Source: Apteryx mantelli
Taxonomy: Eukaryota > Chordata > Aves > Apterygiformes > Apterygidae
Length of the DNA stretch: 64,000 nt
NCBI RefSeq assembly: GCF_036417845.1
Contig: NC_089978.1
Coordinates: forward strand, 87,662,007-87,726,006
Reading direction: 5' to 3'
The position numbers and the translations under genes were made by a program. Position 1 is the first letter of the stretch. The number at the start of each line of letters is the position of its first letter. Under the pieces are notes generated by a model. It did not search any database and was not told where the DNA came from. It worked only from the letters and a program-made list of their open reading frames with translations. Of the stretch, positions 1-13,099 are shown in pieces.

Positions 1-3000
1 GTTGTTCTCAGATCAGCCTTGTTCTGGGAAAATCAGGAGTAATCTTGAAGCTTAAATACAACTACCTTTTGCTGAGACAAAGGTAGACCTTTTGCTTGCC
101 AGAAACAAGGACGCTAGAAGAAAGGAAAAAGCGGCCTAAAGGGTTGCAGAGTACTGAAGGAAGAGGATTTTATGGCCATAGTGTGTGAGTTTAGTGGCCA
201 GGGACCCAGCAGGTCATTTGACTTTGAAATACTCTGCCCCAGGCTTCTCTAAGGAAGGATTGCATTAAGGATTATCTTGCGGTCCTTGAAAGTTTTTTGA
301 AGAGCATAAACTAGCAGAAGACCACTAGATTTCTGCTTCACTAATCAAGGGGGAGAGTGAACCGCTGTCTGTTTTCAACAGCCTCATCAAGGAGCCTCAA
401 TCTTCAGATTACAGCTGGCCTAAAGAAGCTTTATTTTATAAATTTCAAATCCAGAGCTTCAAGGAAGAAGACGACTCTCCAATGAGTTCTGGCTTATCCT
501 TGCTCCCTGATGCCTTGGCTCCTGGTGTCCTTAACCAGCTAGTTCCAGTCTCCTTATTCCCATTCTCAGTCACAATTTATTTCTTTCACATCCTGATCTC
601 CTACTGTATGTCTCCTTGTTCTCCTAGAATTCTCTTTGTCCTAATCTGTTATTCCTATTCTTCTGCTCCACCATCCTGATCTGTTTTTTAGCCCTTCTTT
701 ATTCCTATCCTTTTTTTCTACATGCCAAGCAACCGAGAATACAAAAGGAGGCAGATTCCCTGCCCTCATATCTAGCAGCTGGCCACACCTAAGCAGTTTG
801 GGAAAATCTGTTAGGATCTAACCACACTCAGGCATCTGCAGAAATGGTTCCTGCACTACCCAGGCAGCGCTTTTAGGAGCTGCGAAAGGGTGGACCTTGC
901 CCAAAAAGGATGGCATCTTTGGAGAGTTCAGCAGTTAAACTACACCTATTTTCTACCGGGCTTGTGCAAACTCTACTTTTTTCTACATTTTTTAAACTTA
1001 GGCTAAATTTAGGTAGATGTTAACAGAAACATCAAAATATCTGTCTCTGTCACAAAAGCCATCCTCTGCCAAGTTTGAAGTTCCTGATCCAAATCAGGAC
1101 AGCAGAGAACTTAAAAAGGTCTCAAGGATTTCTGAAGAAAGGCTATACACTGTGCTTCTTTTCGGCTTATTCATGGATATGGTGGAACTGCTGGAACACC
1201 TGCATGCAGTGATTAACCACTGACTTTAACAATTTTGCTCTGGCTGGTTCACTTTTAACAGTATCAAATGAGTGATTGTATATAGGTTTTGTGAAGCTAT
1301 CTTTATAAGGATTGCAGCTCTCAGTCTGGCCTAGAATATTTCTGGATGTTTTGTACCACTTCTGATTTACCCTGCAGCTGCAGACCTGCAGTAATAGATT
1401 TCACAGTGCTATATCCCAGTGTTCTCAGGCTGTGAAAGCGTATCACTTAGTTGCTTTATATGAATGCTGCAGTGGTTAATATTTGTAGAGCAGTCTGAGA
1501 TGCTTAAGAGAAGGATGTCACAAAGGCTCTACTGTACTGGTAATATTATTGTTGATGTTGAAAATTTGCTTGGATACTACAGCAATGGGCTCTACAGAAA
1601 GTGTTCCAGAAGAAGAAAGAAATTAAATATTTGCGCACGCTGAAAAGTGAGTGAGTCAGCAGCTGAGCGGGAAGATTAATCAGAACTTAACAATGAGCAA
1701 TGATGTGCTGGGTCTTGCTCTGACCATGGGATTCACCAGGACTTTCTCCTAAAATAGCTTTATAAGAAATGGGCTTAGCTCTATCAGTGGAAAACAAAAG
1801 AAGTGAAAAAAACAAGGTGTTTTAAAATTATTATTATTTTTATTTGAGTGTATATTAGTAGAACTAGAAGGAAATAACTCTTCATTCACTTCTAGGTGCA
1901 GACAAGCTATGGAGCTTGGAGTAAAGAGAGGTTAATTGGCTGAAAAGGTATTTGGGCCATGTAATAACTCCTGCCTGGAAAACCTTTGCTGCCCAGACAA
2001 GAGGAAAGAAGGCAGTGAATGGAATCGGGGAGTGACGAGCCAGGAGAAATATTTTTTAAACCATTCCCAGGCTTTAGAATAGTCAAACAACTCAAGTTTT
2101 CCCATTTGTCTTGGTTATCCAGATAGTCATTTTGATACCTTGCCACATTACACATGCAAGCTAGTAAAATGAATACATCCTGTTCATAAAAGAAAGCAAT
2201 CAGTCACACAGTTGTGTCTCTTACAAAACAAAGAGCATTGTCTGAAAATTGGCCAGTGTCCAAAAATATGCATCCTTCTGAATCAATAGCATTCTGGGAG
2301 AAGCCCAGACCTGTCAACACCACAGCATGTGACATGGTTTAGTAACTATAGCAAAAAACTTTGGGTCCAACCCACTCTTAATGAAGACAGAAAACTGTTG
2401 GTGTTCCCACCCAGAATGCAGAATGTTCAGTTTGCATGTGGTTTTACCCTGAAAACATGAATAGTTATTGTGAAATCCATTAGCAAATGTTTGCTAAAGA
2501 GGGAGCACCTTATTAAAGTATCACTTTTACTGTGTATTCACTGAGAAAACCTGGACTATGATTTCCAAATAGATCTGTCATACCTGAAATACTTGATATG
2601 AGCAGAAAACCTGAATTATGAAATGCTTTTATACGTTATATTGTTGTTTAGCTCACAATCTGTGAAAGACTTGAATGCCAAATCTGCTATCCAAAGGTGT
2701 TTCCTGGAACAGATCTTTGCATATTCTGGGTGGAAGATGAAATCACTGTGCAAAGATGCTTTTTAAAAACTTCAGTAACATCCCTATTCACAGCTGAAAT
2801 ACAGTGACCATCACAATCTAGCTTAAATTGTTCCAACTTGTATTAGAAACCAGAGTGACTTCAAGCCAGTTTCAAAATCTGGAATACCACAAAGGGAAGA
2901 TCTAGCACCTGTACAACTCAGTCCTTGCATCTTCCACTCAAGTTGAGCTGCAATTAGATTGACCAAAGCTCAAAACAGTCTGCCTGCAGTCAGTGAAGGT

Positions 3001-6000
3001 TTAGACTGTCTAAAACAGCAAGGCTTACAAAATATGAATGAGATTCTGCAATCCAAAATTACTTAAGTGATCAAACTCAGGATAGAATCTGAGATGTGGC
3101 AACAGCAAAGCAAAAAGTTCCTGTGGTTCTTTTCATGGACAGTGTTAGAATTGTTTTGATGCTACAACTGTGCACTTCCGCAGTTTCAAATCTTTGACTT
3201 ACTTACCTTTATTTTTGTGAGGGAGGTTATAAATTCCTGGGTCTGTGTGCCTGATTGAGAGAAGAATCCTTAGTTTTGTTATTTTAATGCTCCAACACTC
3301 TTGAAAGTTTCTTCTGTCATCTTTGTCCCAATGTACAGGGCAGGCCTGTAACTTGACTGGATCTCAAGATTTTTGTGTGAGAATTTTAAAACCACAGCAG
3401 CATACATGTTTGGAATATTCAGTATGTGGGATTGAGCAAGGACAGATTGAACAAAGTAGGAGTTAGCTACTAGTCTACCTAAAGGTGTACTAACACAACA
3501 GAGGGTTTCCATGATATCTGGAAGAAGATTACATATGACATATGAAATAAGTTACATGATTGAATACCTATCTCACAAAACAGATAGAGCAAGTGAATGC
3601 TCACATTCACATGACCAAGAGCAACAACTGTAAACTTTCCTAACTCAATTATTCTCCATAGCTTTTCAGACATCTTACATGCTTCTGTATGACAAGCCTG
3701 TATGGCTAGTATGATTGTTATGAAAAGTTTCTTAATGCAAACAGATGTCTCTGATGAAAGTTTTGGCACTGTGCCAAACACTCCTAAATTTAAGGGACAT
3801 GTATAATTTTACATCTAAAGAAAATAATTTAAACGTTTCCAAAGCAATGTTAGCTATATACACTGTACCTTTCTAGGAGATGGTCATATAGAGCATTTCT
3901 TACACAGAAAAAAGGCTAGGAGTGAAATGTAACTGAAGTACACTGAGTTAAACCTATGCATAAATGCTTGCTGCACCAAAGTCCAGGACTATAGCCAGCC
4001 TTTGTGCAAGGCAGAAGGTATTGGAAGTAGGCACCTTGTATCCATATAAAATAAAATACGTTCTAGCCACAATTAACTGGAAGGAACGAAGGGGTTAAGA
4101 GAGTGAATACAATGCTGGGATTACAGCATTTGAAAGCTCTGTGGCCCAAATCTTTAAAAATAAAATCACTGCAATTTTTGCATTTTATATCACTGTCTTA
4201 CTGCACATCTTTGCATGTACATGCGTCAGGTATGTGGCAGCACTTCTGTCTGTGTTGAGACAGCTGAAACTTCAATGAAAACTTAACCTTGACTTGCTGA
4301 TGAAAGCAGAAATGTTTTGAAGTGAGTTTTGGAGGGAGAAGTCATATGTTTAATGAGACTAGAGATACTTGAGGAAAAGATGCATGTTCTTGGCCACACC
4401 AGCCTTTCTTCCAGTCTGAAAGAGCAAGTACCTTCAAGATTTGGTGCGAGTTTAACCTGTTTCTGCTTATTAGTAACACAAGCTGAAAGAAAAGGTGACT
4501 GGTACTTGTGGAGCAGGAGAGGACTGTTAGCAGGGAAAGGGAGGGTTTTGGTCCTTAGCCTACAGAGCTGTGCCTAGGCTTACCTGCTAGAGAACATTAC
4601 ACAGCAATACATCCACATCCCACAAATATCTGTGCTGGAGAACGCACCGTGCACTTGCTCTCTCCAAGAGCTTTTAGGTGGATCTGGCGTGCCTTCAGAA
4701 GCGCCAACGGGGAAATACTCCTGCGCCGGCACACAGAGGTGGTCAGTGACACAGTTGGAGAGAGGTACTTATTCTCTCTGACATACAGAAGGGTTAACTA
4801 TGGTAGAATTGAGCAGAACTGTAATTATAAAATAAGTACACTCCTTGAGTTCAAAACGTTCACTGACAGGCAGAGTTTTGAATTTAAATTCCCAGGCCTG
4901 CCCTCCTAAGGTATTTTGTAAGTCTGCCTTTCTGTGTCATCTTCCAGTTTTGTTTCATCTCTCCAATTTTCACCTCTTCTCCCTTCAGAGGACAGGGAGG
5001 ACTGCAAACTGTTCTGTTTCTAGGTTTTTGTTTGCTTTGTTAAGAATTTGGCCGTGTGCCTCCCAGTCAGACAATTACCGTCTCCCTTCTACTAATTGCT
5101 TCAGCAGAAGGCCAGTAACTGCAAAAGCATCTCTCCAAGTCTTTTCCAGACCACACCATGTGTGATAACAAAGGGTGGGATGCCATTAGCTTCTGCTAAA
5201 AATTTTAGCCCATGCCCTGCAGCAAGCCTGGAAATGATTTTTTAGGTTCATATAGTTTGTATTTTAAATGTTATTTAAATGTTATTGAGGGTTTTTTTCC
5301 ACACTGAAGACACATGACGCACACCCTTTTCAGTTAGGAGCATATGCCTGCCAACTTTTAGAATTCGGCACTGAAATATCAAACGTCAGCTGTAGTTCTG
5401 TTTTGATTTATTTTATTTTGTTTTGAATGGACTGTTTTCTTTTCTTTTCTTTTCCTTTTTTTTTTTTTTTTGAGGCTGTGTTTGGGTGTTTCTCACTCTA
5501 ACCAAAACCAGAGCAGCCAAAGTGACTTGCTCATACTTCTAGATGAAAAGGCACTCCACAGACAATTTTTAGTGATAAACTCTTCTTGCAACTTCAGTTC
5601 TAAGCCTCCAGAAGAGCCTTGCTATAGCGTAAATCAGATGTGATCAGCCTGTTGCAAGTAGCTCAAATGCAGATCATGGATTAAGCCTGCATTATCTACT
5701 GGCTTATCCAAATCCTCAGTTCCAGGAGAAACCCAGGGCTGAGAGAGGGAACACTCAAGCACGCTGTGGCACACCAAGCCCAGCACTCACCCCACTGGGT
5801 CGCTGCCATTCCCAGGAGCCCTGGCGTCTTCCTCTGGTGACTCATGTCCAAAGTGTCCTTTCCTCTCCAGTTTCTGTGACATGTGTGGTTCCCGGCCTTA
5901 TGAGGATTTCTGGTGTACAGCTAAGAAGGGTCAGCCCCTTCTGATGAGTTTTCTGTCTTCCATCACCTATTCACCTTGGCACCGTCAGAGGAGCACTCTG

Positions 6001-7591
6001 ATCATCTCTGGAGGTCTGCTTTGCCTATCTGCCCGACAACTTTGATACAGCTTATTTTCTTCCAATAAAAGAAGAAAAATATGTCAAAATAAAACAAAAC
6101 AGAAGGGTGGGTGTGAACATGCAATTCCATGAAAACCCGTTAAGTTTGCTATTATTACTAGGCTTTGAACTGGGACTGGAACAGAAACAGCCAAATTATT
6201 TTTCAGAGTGCAACTTTAACGAGAAGTTAGTATTATAATGACATTAATGGGTGCAGGGGAAAAATAAGATATCTGAAAAATAAGTGACACTGTTCCAAGT
6301 TGTTTGTGCTGCCAACTGTTTTATTTTGCCCAAGGAACTCTCCAGATAGCTCGTCCTCAGCTAGCTGCTGTCAAAAAATAGAGATGCTGCTGTAAAGCTG
6401 CTGTTGAAAAATACTAGCAGGGTTGCAGGGAACCGCGACCTACAGGTTTTTGGCACAGCGGAGAATGGATGGCACTCTGGGGGGGGTGTTTTCTGGCTTG
6501 ACTTTATGAAGTTCATCACTATGGAAATTTTGTTTATTAGTATCTGGTAAAGACTGACAGCTCTGATGAGGGAATCATGTGTATTCAGTAATTTAGGGTA
6601 TGTTTGCCAGTGAGAGAACACGGGCAAACAAGAGGAGAACAATAAAGTAAGGGAAGACAAAAATCTGATGTAAGGAAAAAAAGAAGAAACAAATTTTTCA
6701 GCACAAAGGGAAAGATTAACACACACACATACCCCCACACAGAGATAGCACTTCATGTTGATTTTCATCAAAATGGGATATAAACTTTTTTTTAAAACTC
6801 CAAACAACTTTTAGTGAAGGCATAATCATATTTATCATCTGATAAATATGTCTTCTCTGTCACAGGTGGTTTACATTTCCTTTTTGAATCCTCTGAAAGT
6901 ATGGTTGAATGAGATAGAGATACAAGGCACATTAGGTATTAAATTTTTTCAGCCTATTGCAGGTGTTTGTGGATGTGAAACTCGGATAGCCTAAAGCTTT
7001 ATTCAAGGTTTATGATGCAGAAATAACTGAGAGGCTGAGAGGACTTTTCTCTGTGGCAACCCAGATATTAAAATGGAATGTTTTAGACCATTTGTGCTTG
7101 GCATGCGCCCACTGCCACAGGCCAATATACATTAACATGGTCAAAAAACATTGATGAAAGCTTTTGCTGGTGGTGAAAAGAAGGCAGCTTTCGAAGTGGT
7201 GGGAAAACATTCTTTTAAACCACCCCAGAACTGGAAAGGTAACAACACCACTTCTTTGCTGGCATCTTCATTACTATGCTAGGCACAGCCTCTTTTCTAT
7301 TACCCCTTTGCAGAAATCAAACTACAGCTCCAGGAGCATTTGGATCATCAGACTGGGACTACTGCATATTTCTCTATAAATGCACCTTTCTGGCGCTCCA
7401 GCCTTGCAGGCACTCTGGATTACAATGCCAACATGGCAAGTGAAAAATTTTGTAATGGTTCCAAAATGCCAATTTCTCTTTTTCAAGTAGCATGACAAAT
7501 GCACAAATTAGACAATATTCCACACCAGTCTCATGAACCCTTTTGTTAAGATCCTCCCAGGATTTTTCTCTCCACACATGGCTTTTCCTTT
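1..7591. other. Intergenic, no gene recognised
   Basis: AT-rich unique DNA. Open frames here are short and lack any recognisable domain; the longest (148 codons, minus, 6361-6807) is low in complexity and looks random. Only the polypyrimidine tract at 5434-5471 stands out. Confidence 0.75.
5434..5471. repeat. Polypyrimidine tract (TTTTC)n T17
   Basis: Several TTTTC units followed by a T run, preceded by TTTTATTTTG words. It could be the tail of an old minus-strand retroelement, but no element body is recognisable beside it. Confidence 0.85.
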
Positions 7592-7950
7592 GAATCACAG
7601 ATTCATAGACAGTAGGGCTGAAAGGGAAGTGAAGAAATCTGCAGTACTTTGGCCCAGGGTAATATCAAATGCAGCTAAATCATTCTAAATGGATATTTGT
7701 CTGACATCCGTGAAGAATTTTATAAACTCCAAGCAAGATATTCCAGTTCTTCAGTATTCTTACTATTGGAAAGATTTTCTGTAGGTCTAACCAACACCTC
7801 CCTTGCTGCAAGTCCATTTCTTTTCTCTTATATAGAAGGAGTGTGTAGAAGAGTTTATGCCATTTTCTTTTATATAGTCAGAGACATTTATCTTGTGTCC
7901 CCCCACTCTTCTCCTCCCTAAACTGAGTCTTTTTCCCTTTTCTCCTGCAA
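7592..7950 (-). mobile_element. Ancient CR1/L3-like 3' fragment
   Basis: The plus-strand text follows the reverse complement of old amniote CR1 3' ends: GAATCACAGATTCATAGACA GTAGGGCTGAAAGGGAAGTG, then CTAACCAACACCTCCCTTGC TGCAAGTCCATTTCTT, then TTTATCTTGTGTCCCCCC, and a region matching the stretch before the octamer end of the younger copies. Divergence is high with many indels. This is recognition by eye from remembered consensus text, not alignment. Confidence 0.65.
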
Positions 7951-7954
7951 GGCT

Positions 7955-8235
7955 CTTAGAATTCACCTAGTCCATCCCCTGACCTAAGGCAGGCTCTCCC
8001 ATATTTAAATAGTTTCTGTTTCTCTGATCAGTGTTTGTCTGCCCTCATAATAATACAGATTTCATGATCTCTGTAGACATAGCTGTGTAATTCTTGGTTC
8101 ATGTCCAGTAGTTACCCACTAATTTACCCTCTGACTTACCCACAGTGCACTAACATTTCCTAAATCTATAACGAAATGTCTCTCCTCACATGCTTCTCAG
8201 TACATTTCACCTAAGGACGTGTGAAGTCCCCTATT
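7955..8235 (-). mobile_element. Second ancient CR1/L3-like 3' fragment, same orientation
   Basis: Just after the previous fragment the CR1 pattern starts again (TTAGAATTCACCTAGTCCAT CCCCTGACCTAAGGCAGG, later GTGTTTGTCTGCC and AACATTTCCTAAATCT). Two tail-like segments in the same direction suggest two insertions or a duplication. Confidence 0.5.
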
Positions 8236-9235
8236 GCCAAATAAGTTAGAACAGCAGGTGCCAGATAAATACATCCAAAGTGGTCGTGAGTATAGTATTT
8301 TATCTAGGGTCCATTTTAGAAGCAATGCAGATGGTATTCCCTTCTCTCTCACAGAGCTCTGCAACCTTACATTGTGGTAATTACGACAAAGTGGGCTTTA
8401 TGCTTAGTGGTACAGAAAACAACCACAATGCTTTTGAAAACTCTCCAGAAAGAGTTTTGCTGTCACCTACAATGACACAAAAAGCATGGTAGTGATATGT
8501 GACATATGTCATGCTTTTTTAGGATGAGCTGTGGAGTTGATGGCCGGCTTTGTCATTCGTCTTACATATGTTGCAGCCCTAAAGCACAGAGACACGTACA
8601 CAGTATTTCATCCATAGGCACTGCTGAGCAGTTTGCAACACCTTTCTAGTAGCTGGCCTGTCTTTTGTCGCACAGTGGTTGTGTCTCACAAGCCCAAGCC
8701 TACTGCTGTCTCCAAGGGGCAACATGTTCTGCAGGTGGGTAGTTAGCCCATAGATTTAATGTTTCAGGCTTTGGTGCTTTTGTTTTAATCCAGCCTAAAC
8801 GGTCAGTTCATGGTCCTTCCTCTAGGGCGATACCAGTAACTTTGCTTTTAAGTGTTAAACCTGCCAGGCTCCTTGCAGTCCTTTCTACGATACTGGCGCC
8901 TACTTTGATACAACTTACATATAGAAAATCTCCAAAAATACTTCCTCACCTGCTTTTAGAAAAACTTTTCTATGAGAAAAGTTGTTTCCATTTTCACTGC
9001 CATCTTTTTGAGGAAAAATACAGAATGTAATAAATGAATGTGTTATTAAGCAATAATCCTCTTCTCACAAGTTAACAGCTCTTTCAATAAGAAAAGTTGT
9101 GCGAAGTCCAAGAGAATTCCCATTTGCTGTGAAAATAATAGACATGGCATAATGGCACGGACATACACTGTCCTTTAGCAAGGAGCTGTAAGGAAATAAC
9201 TAAGTATTGTTAACATTGAGTCATCTGCAGTAATA
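8236..9235. other. Intergenic, no feature seen
   Basis: Unique AT-rich sequence between two ancient CR1 fragments. Nothing recognised. Confidence 0.7.
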
Positions 9236-9535
9236 AACCATAAAATAATACAGGCTAGTGAAGGAAAAGACCTATTAAGTCATCTACTCCATTTCCTGCC
9301 AAGGCATGCTTTTTTTCTGCCATATATTATTAAGTGCTTTGTCCAATTTAGTTTTAAATTATTCAAGCAATTTGATTTCCACTGTTTCCTTTGGGAGACT
9401 AGTCTACAATTTATTTCAGAGTTACAATGGTTTTTTTTTCCCTTGTTCTTTAAATAAAATTTTCTTTGCTTACCTTCAGTACTTTAAAAACTACTTTTCA
9501 CAATCTTTTTTTTTTTTATTATTATTATGCTTGGA
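9236..9535 (-). mobile_element. Ancient CR1-like 3' fragment
   Basis: Phrases match the old CR1 tail: AAAGACCTATTAAGTCATCT ACTCCATTTCCTGCCAAGGC, then AAGTGCTTTGTCCAATTTAG TTTTAAATTATTCAAGCAAT and TTTGGGAGACTAGTCTACAA. It ends in T-rich sequence near 9510-9530. Highly diverged. Confidence 0.6.
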
Positions 9536-11206
9536 GCTGAAATGAGGAATGGGGACTAGAGCGAACTTTGGATGAAATTAAAACATGAAGTTCTCCTGGG
9601 AAAGTGAATAGCTTTTTTGGTTTTTTTTATCTCAGACCATACATACCTTTACGTGCCTTGAAAACTGGCACAAAAAAACCACGGCAGTCTTGAATAACTT
9701 CTCCTCATCTTGCCAGGCCCTTCTTAGAGGTGTTGGGGGAGACAGTGTGGAGAAAATGCCCCCCCAGCGCAGCCCTGTGCCGGGGCGCAATGCCCGCGGG
9801 AGCCTCCTGCGGGGACCCCAGCTGCGCTGCCCTGGCATCCGGACTCAAGTCTCTCAGGTGCTTCTCAATTTCTGAGTTGCCAGGAGAGTTATTAAGGTCA
9901 GCTCAAGGAAACCCTGCACATTTCACGTTAGCTAAAGCAAACTGGGTGCTGAGACTCACTGAACTGGCTGCCAAGAGAGGAAAAAGTGAGTGCTAAATGT
10001 ACAAGATGGTAGAAAGCGCAGGTAAACGATTACGAGACATGATTAAAACACATATTTGTGGCACAAAAGGATAAATAGCAAAGAAAGAAAGCCTTAGTCC
10101 CAGTCGTTAAGCTGTGCCTTGTCAAGTGTTTCAGCAAGCTTGTGCCCCGCCATACGCTCCGGTACACTTTACAAGAAGTTTCCTGGTAATGGGGGTTTAA
10201 AAATTAACTGGTGCACTCTGCGCTGTATATTCATGATCTGGAGCCCTTTGAAGTCAGCAGAAAAATCCCCACTGATTTCAAAGGACTTTGAAGCAGACCC
10301 TAAGCACATGGAGGTGGTAGTTAATTTTATATTGCCAAAAAAAACCCACTGGAGGAGTGGAGGAAGCTATGGCAAAGCCACCCAAGAGCTGCTCCAGGGG
10401 AAAGGCTGCCCAAGGGAGGGGAGCCCATGCGCCGGCCACCTTGTCCCCTAAAACGCGGCACAGAGCCAACACAGCATCACCCCGCAGCCTGGCCCCTGGC
10501 CAGCCTCTGCTCCATACCAGCTAGGTTAAGGCATGCAGAAGGACACAAAAAAACCCGAATCTGCTCTTCCTTTAATTGAGTACAAATATTCAGTCTTGGG
10601 AAGAGCAGCCACACCACAGAGCAATCCTCTGGCAAACCGCTTGTGTTTGGCAATGGAAGTGGAGCAAGTTAAACGTAATATGAGGATAACTGAAAATATT
10701 GTGAACATGAAAAACATGTTAAAAGATAAAATGGCCGGGATCTTGGAATAAAGCAGGCATCACGTGGGCAGCAGACTGCTGTTTCCCTACAGCCCCGGAA
10801 GGAAGTGAAGATCCCCTTTGAGCGATTGTGAGGAAAACTTTGGGATTTGGCCGCCGTCAACAGCAGTAGCTCCTTTACTTAGGGCTCCCAATACCTTTTC
10901 CTATGTTCTGACAGAGAAGAAGGGATGGTCCTGTACTTGGTGGAAAAAAAGTAAAAAATCTTGTTCCTAAGGAACTAGGAGGAGTTTGCTGAGGGTGCTG
11001 GGATGAAGGCGCTTTCCCTGGCAGTGCTGAAGCACAGGTAAGGCTAGCAGGTGCCCAACACAGCTCCGCGCTGCCCCATCCCAGGGCTGCTTTGCTCGTG
11101 CCAGGGGCATCTGCTAGGGACCTGTGTCTCCGGTCTCCCGGAGAAGCGCCACACCGGCTCCTGGGAGCTGAGGAAGGGACAAGCCAAGGCACGGAGTAAT
11201 GCCCAA
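9536..11206. other. Intergenic with a small GC patch
   Basis: A modestly CpG-rich patch lies at about 9755-9845 and GC-rich text at 10370-10520 and 11050-11200. Open frames on both strands overlap each other and match no known protein. No transposon is recognised before the CR1 boundary at 11207. Confidence 0.65.
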
Positions 11207-11290
11207 GGATCACAGAATCACAGAATCGCTGAGGTTGGAAGGGACCTCTGGAGATCATCTAGTCCAACCCCCCTGCTCAAGCAGGGTCAC

Positions 11291-13099
11291 CTAGAGCACA
11301 TTGCACAGGATTGCATCCAGGCGCGTTTTGAATATCTCCAGAGAAGGAGACTCCACCACCTCTCTGGGCAACCTGTTCCAGTGCGCTGTCACCCTCACAG
11401 TGAAAAAGTTTTTCCTCATGTTCAGATGGAAGTGTCTGTGTTTCAGTTTGTGCCCGTTGCCTCGCATCCTGTCGCTGGGCACCACTGAAAAGAGTCTGGC
11501 TCCATCTTCTCGACACCCTCCCTTCAGATACTTGTACACATTAATAAGATCTCCTCTCAGCCTTCTCTTCTCCAAGCTAAACAGGGCCAGCTCTCTCAGC
11601 CTTTCCTCATAAGAGAGATGCTCCAGTCCCCTAATCATCTTTGTAGCCCTTCGCTGGACTTGCTCCAGTAGTGCCACATCCCTCTTGTACTGGGGAGCCC
11701 AGAACTGGACACAGTACTCCAGATGGGGCCTCACCAGGGCTGAGTAGAGGGGGAGAATCACCTCCCTTGACCTGCTGGCAACACTCTTCCTGATGCACCC
11801 CAGGATACCATTGGCCTTCTTGGCCACGAGGGCACATTGCTGCCTCATGCTTAACTTGGTGTCCAGCGGCACTCCCAGGTCCTTCTCCGCAGAGCTGCTC
11901 TCCAGCAGGTCAACCCCCAACCTGTCCTGGTGCATGGGGTTATTCCTCCCCAGGTGCAGGACCCTGCACTTCCCTTTGTTGAACTTCAGGAGGTTCCTCT
12001 CTGCCCACCTCTCCAGCCTGTCCAGGTCTCTCTGAATGGCAGCACAGCCCTCTGGTGTATCAGCCACTCCTCCCAGTTTTGTATCGTCGGCAAACTTGCT
12101 GGGGGTGCACTCTGTGCCTTCATCCAGGTCATTGATGAAGAAGTTGAACAAGACTGGACCCAGTACTGACCCCTGGGGGACACCGCTAGCTACAGGCCTC
12201 CAACTAGACTCTGTGCCACTGATCACAACCCTCTGAGCTCTGCCATTCAGCCAGTTCTCAATCCACCTCACTCTCCACTCATCTAAACCACACTTCCTGA
12301 GCTTGTCTATGAGGATGCTATGGGAGACAGTGTCAAAAGCCTTGCTGAAGTCTAGGTAGACAACATCCACTGCTCTCCCCTCATCTACCCAGCCAGTCAT
12401 TCCATCAGAGAAGGCTATCAGGTTGGCTAAGCATGTTTTCTCCTTGGTGAAGCCATGCTGACTACTCCTGATCACCTTCTTGTCCTCCACATGCTTGGAG
12501 ATGGCTTCCAGGATGAGCTGCTCCATCACCTTTCCAGGGATGCAGGTGAGGCTGACTGGCCTGTAGTTCCCTGGGTCCTCCTTCTTGCCCTTTTTGAAGA
12601 CTGGGGTGACATTGGCTTTCTTCCAGTCCTCAGGCACCTCTCCTGTCCTCCATGACCTTTCAAAGATGATGGAGAGTGGCTTAGCAATAATGTCCGCCAG
12701 CTCCCACAGCACTCGTGGGTGCATCCCATCAGGTCCCATGGATTTGTGGGTGTCAAGTTTGCTTAAACGAGCTCTAACCCACTCCTCCTCGACCAAGGGA
12801 AAGTCTTCCTTCCTCCAGACTTTCTCTCTTGCCTCCAGGGTCTGGGGTTCCTGAGGGCTGGCCTGGGCAGTAAAGACTGAAGCAAAGAAGGCATTCAGTA
12901 ACTCTGCCTTCTCTGCATCCTTCATCACCAGGGCACCCACCCCATTCAGCAAAGGGCCCACATTTTCCCTAGTCTTCCTCTTGCTACTGATGTATTTGAA
13001 GAAGCCCTTCTTGCTGTCCTTGACATCTCTCGCCAGACTTAATTCCAAACGGGCCTTAGCCTTCCTCGTCGCATCCCTGCATACTCTGACAACGTTCCT
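11291..13099 (-). pseudogene. CR1 ORF2, reverse transcriptase part
   Basis: This is the LINE-type reverse transcriptase, in the same frame as the endonuclease and separated from it only by the TAG codon at 13100. Motifs in order: [41 protein letters not shown] (catalytic Asp), [24 protein letters not shown] (catalytic FADD at 12083-12094), and the C-terminal tail ending [10 protein letters not shown]. From the first Met after the stop (13048) there are 585 residues with no frameshift. The C-terminus is full length for CR1. As the element lacks its 5' end and has the stop, it should not be autonomous. Confidence 0.95.

Noticed and set aside
6361-6807. 148-codon minus-strand frame
   Set aside because: Contains simple-sequence (VCVCV) and hydrophobic low-complexity text; no domain or splice context.
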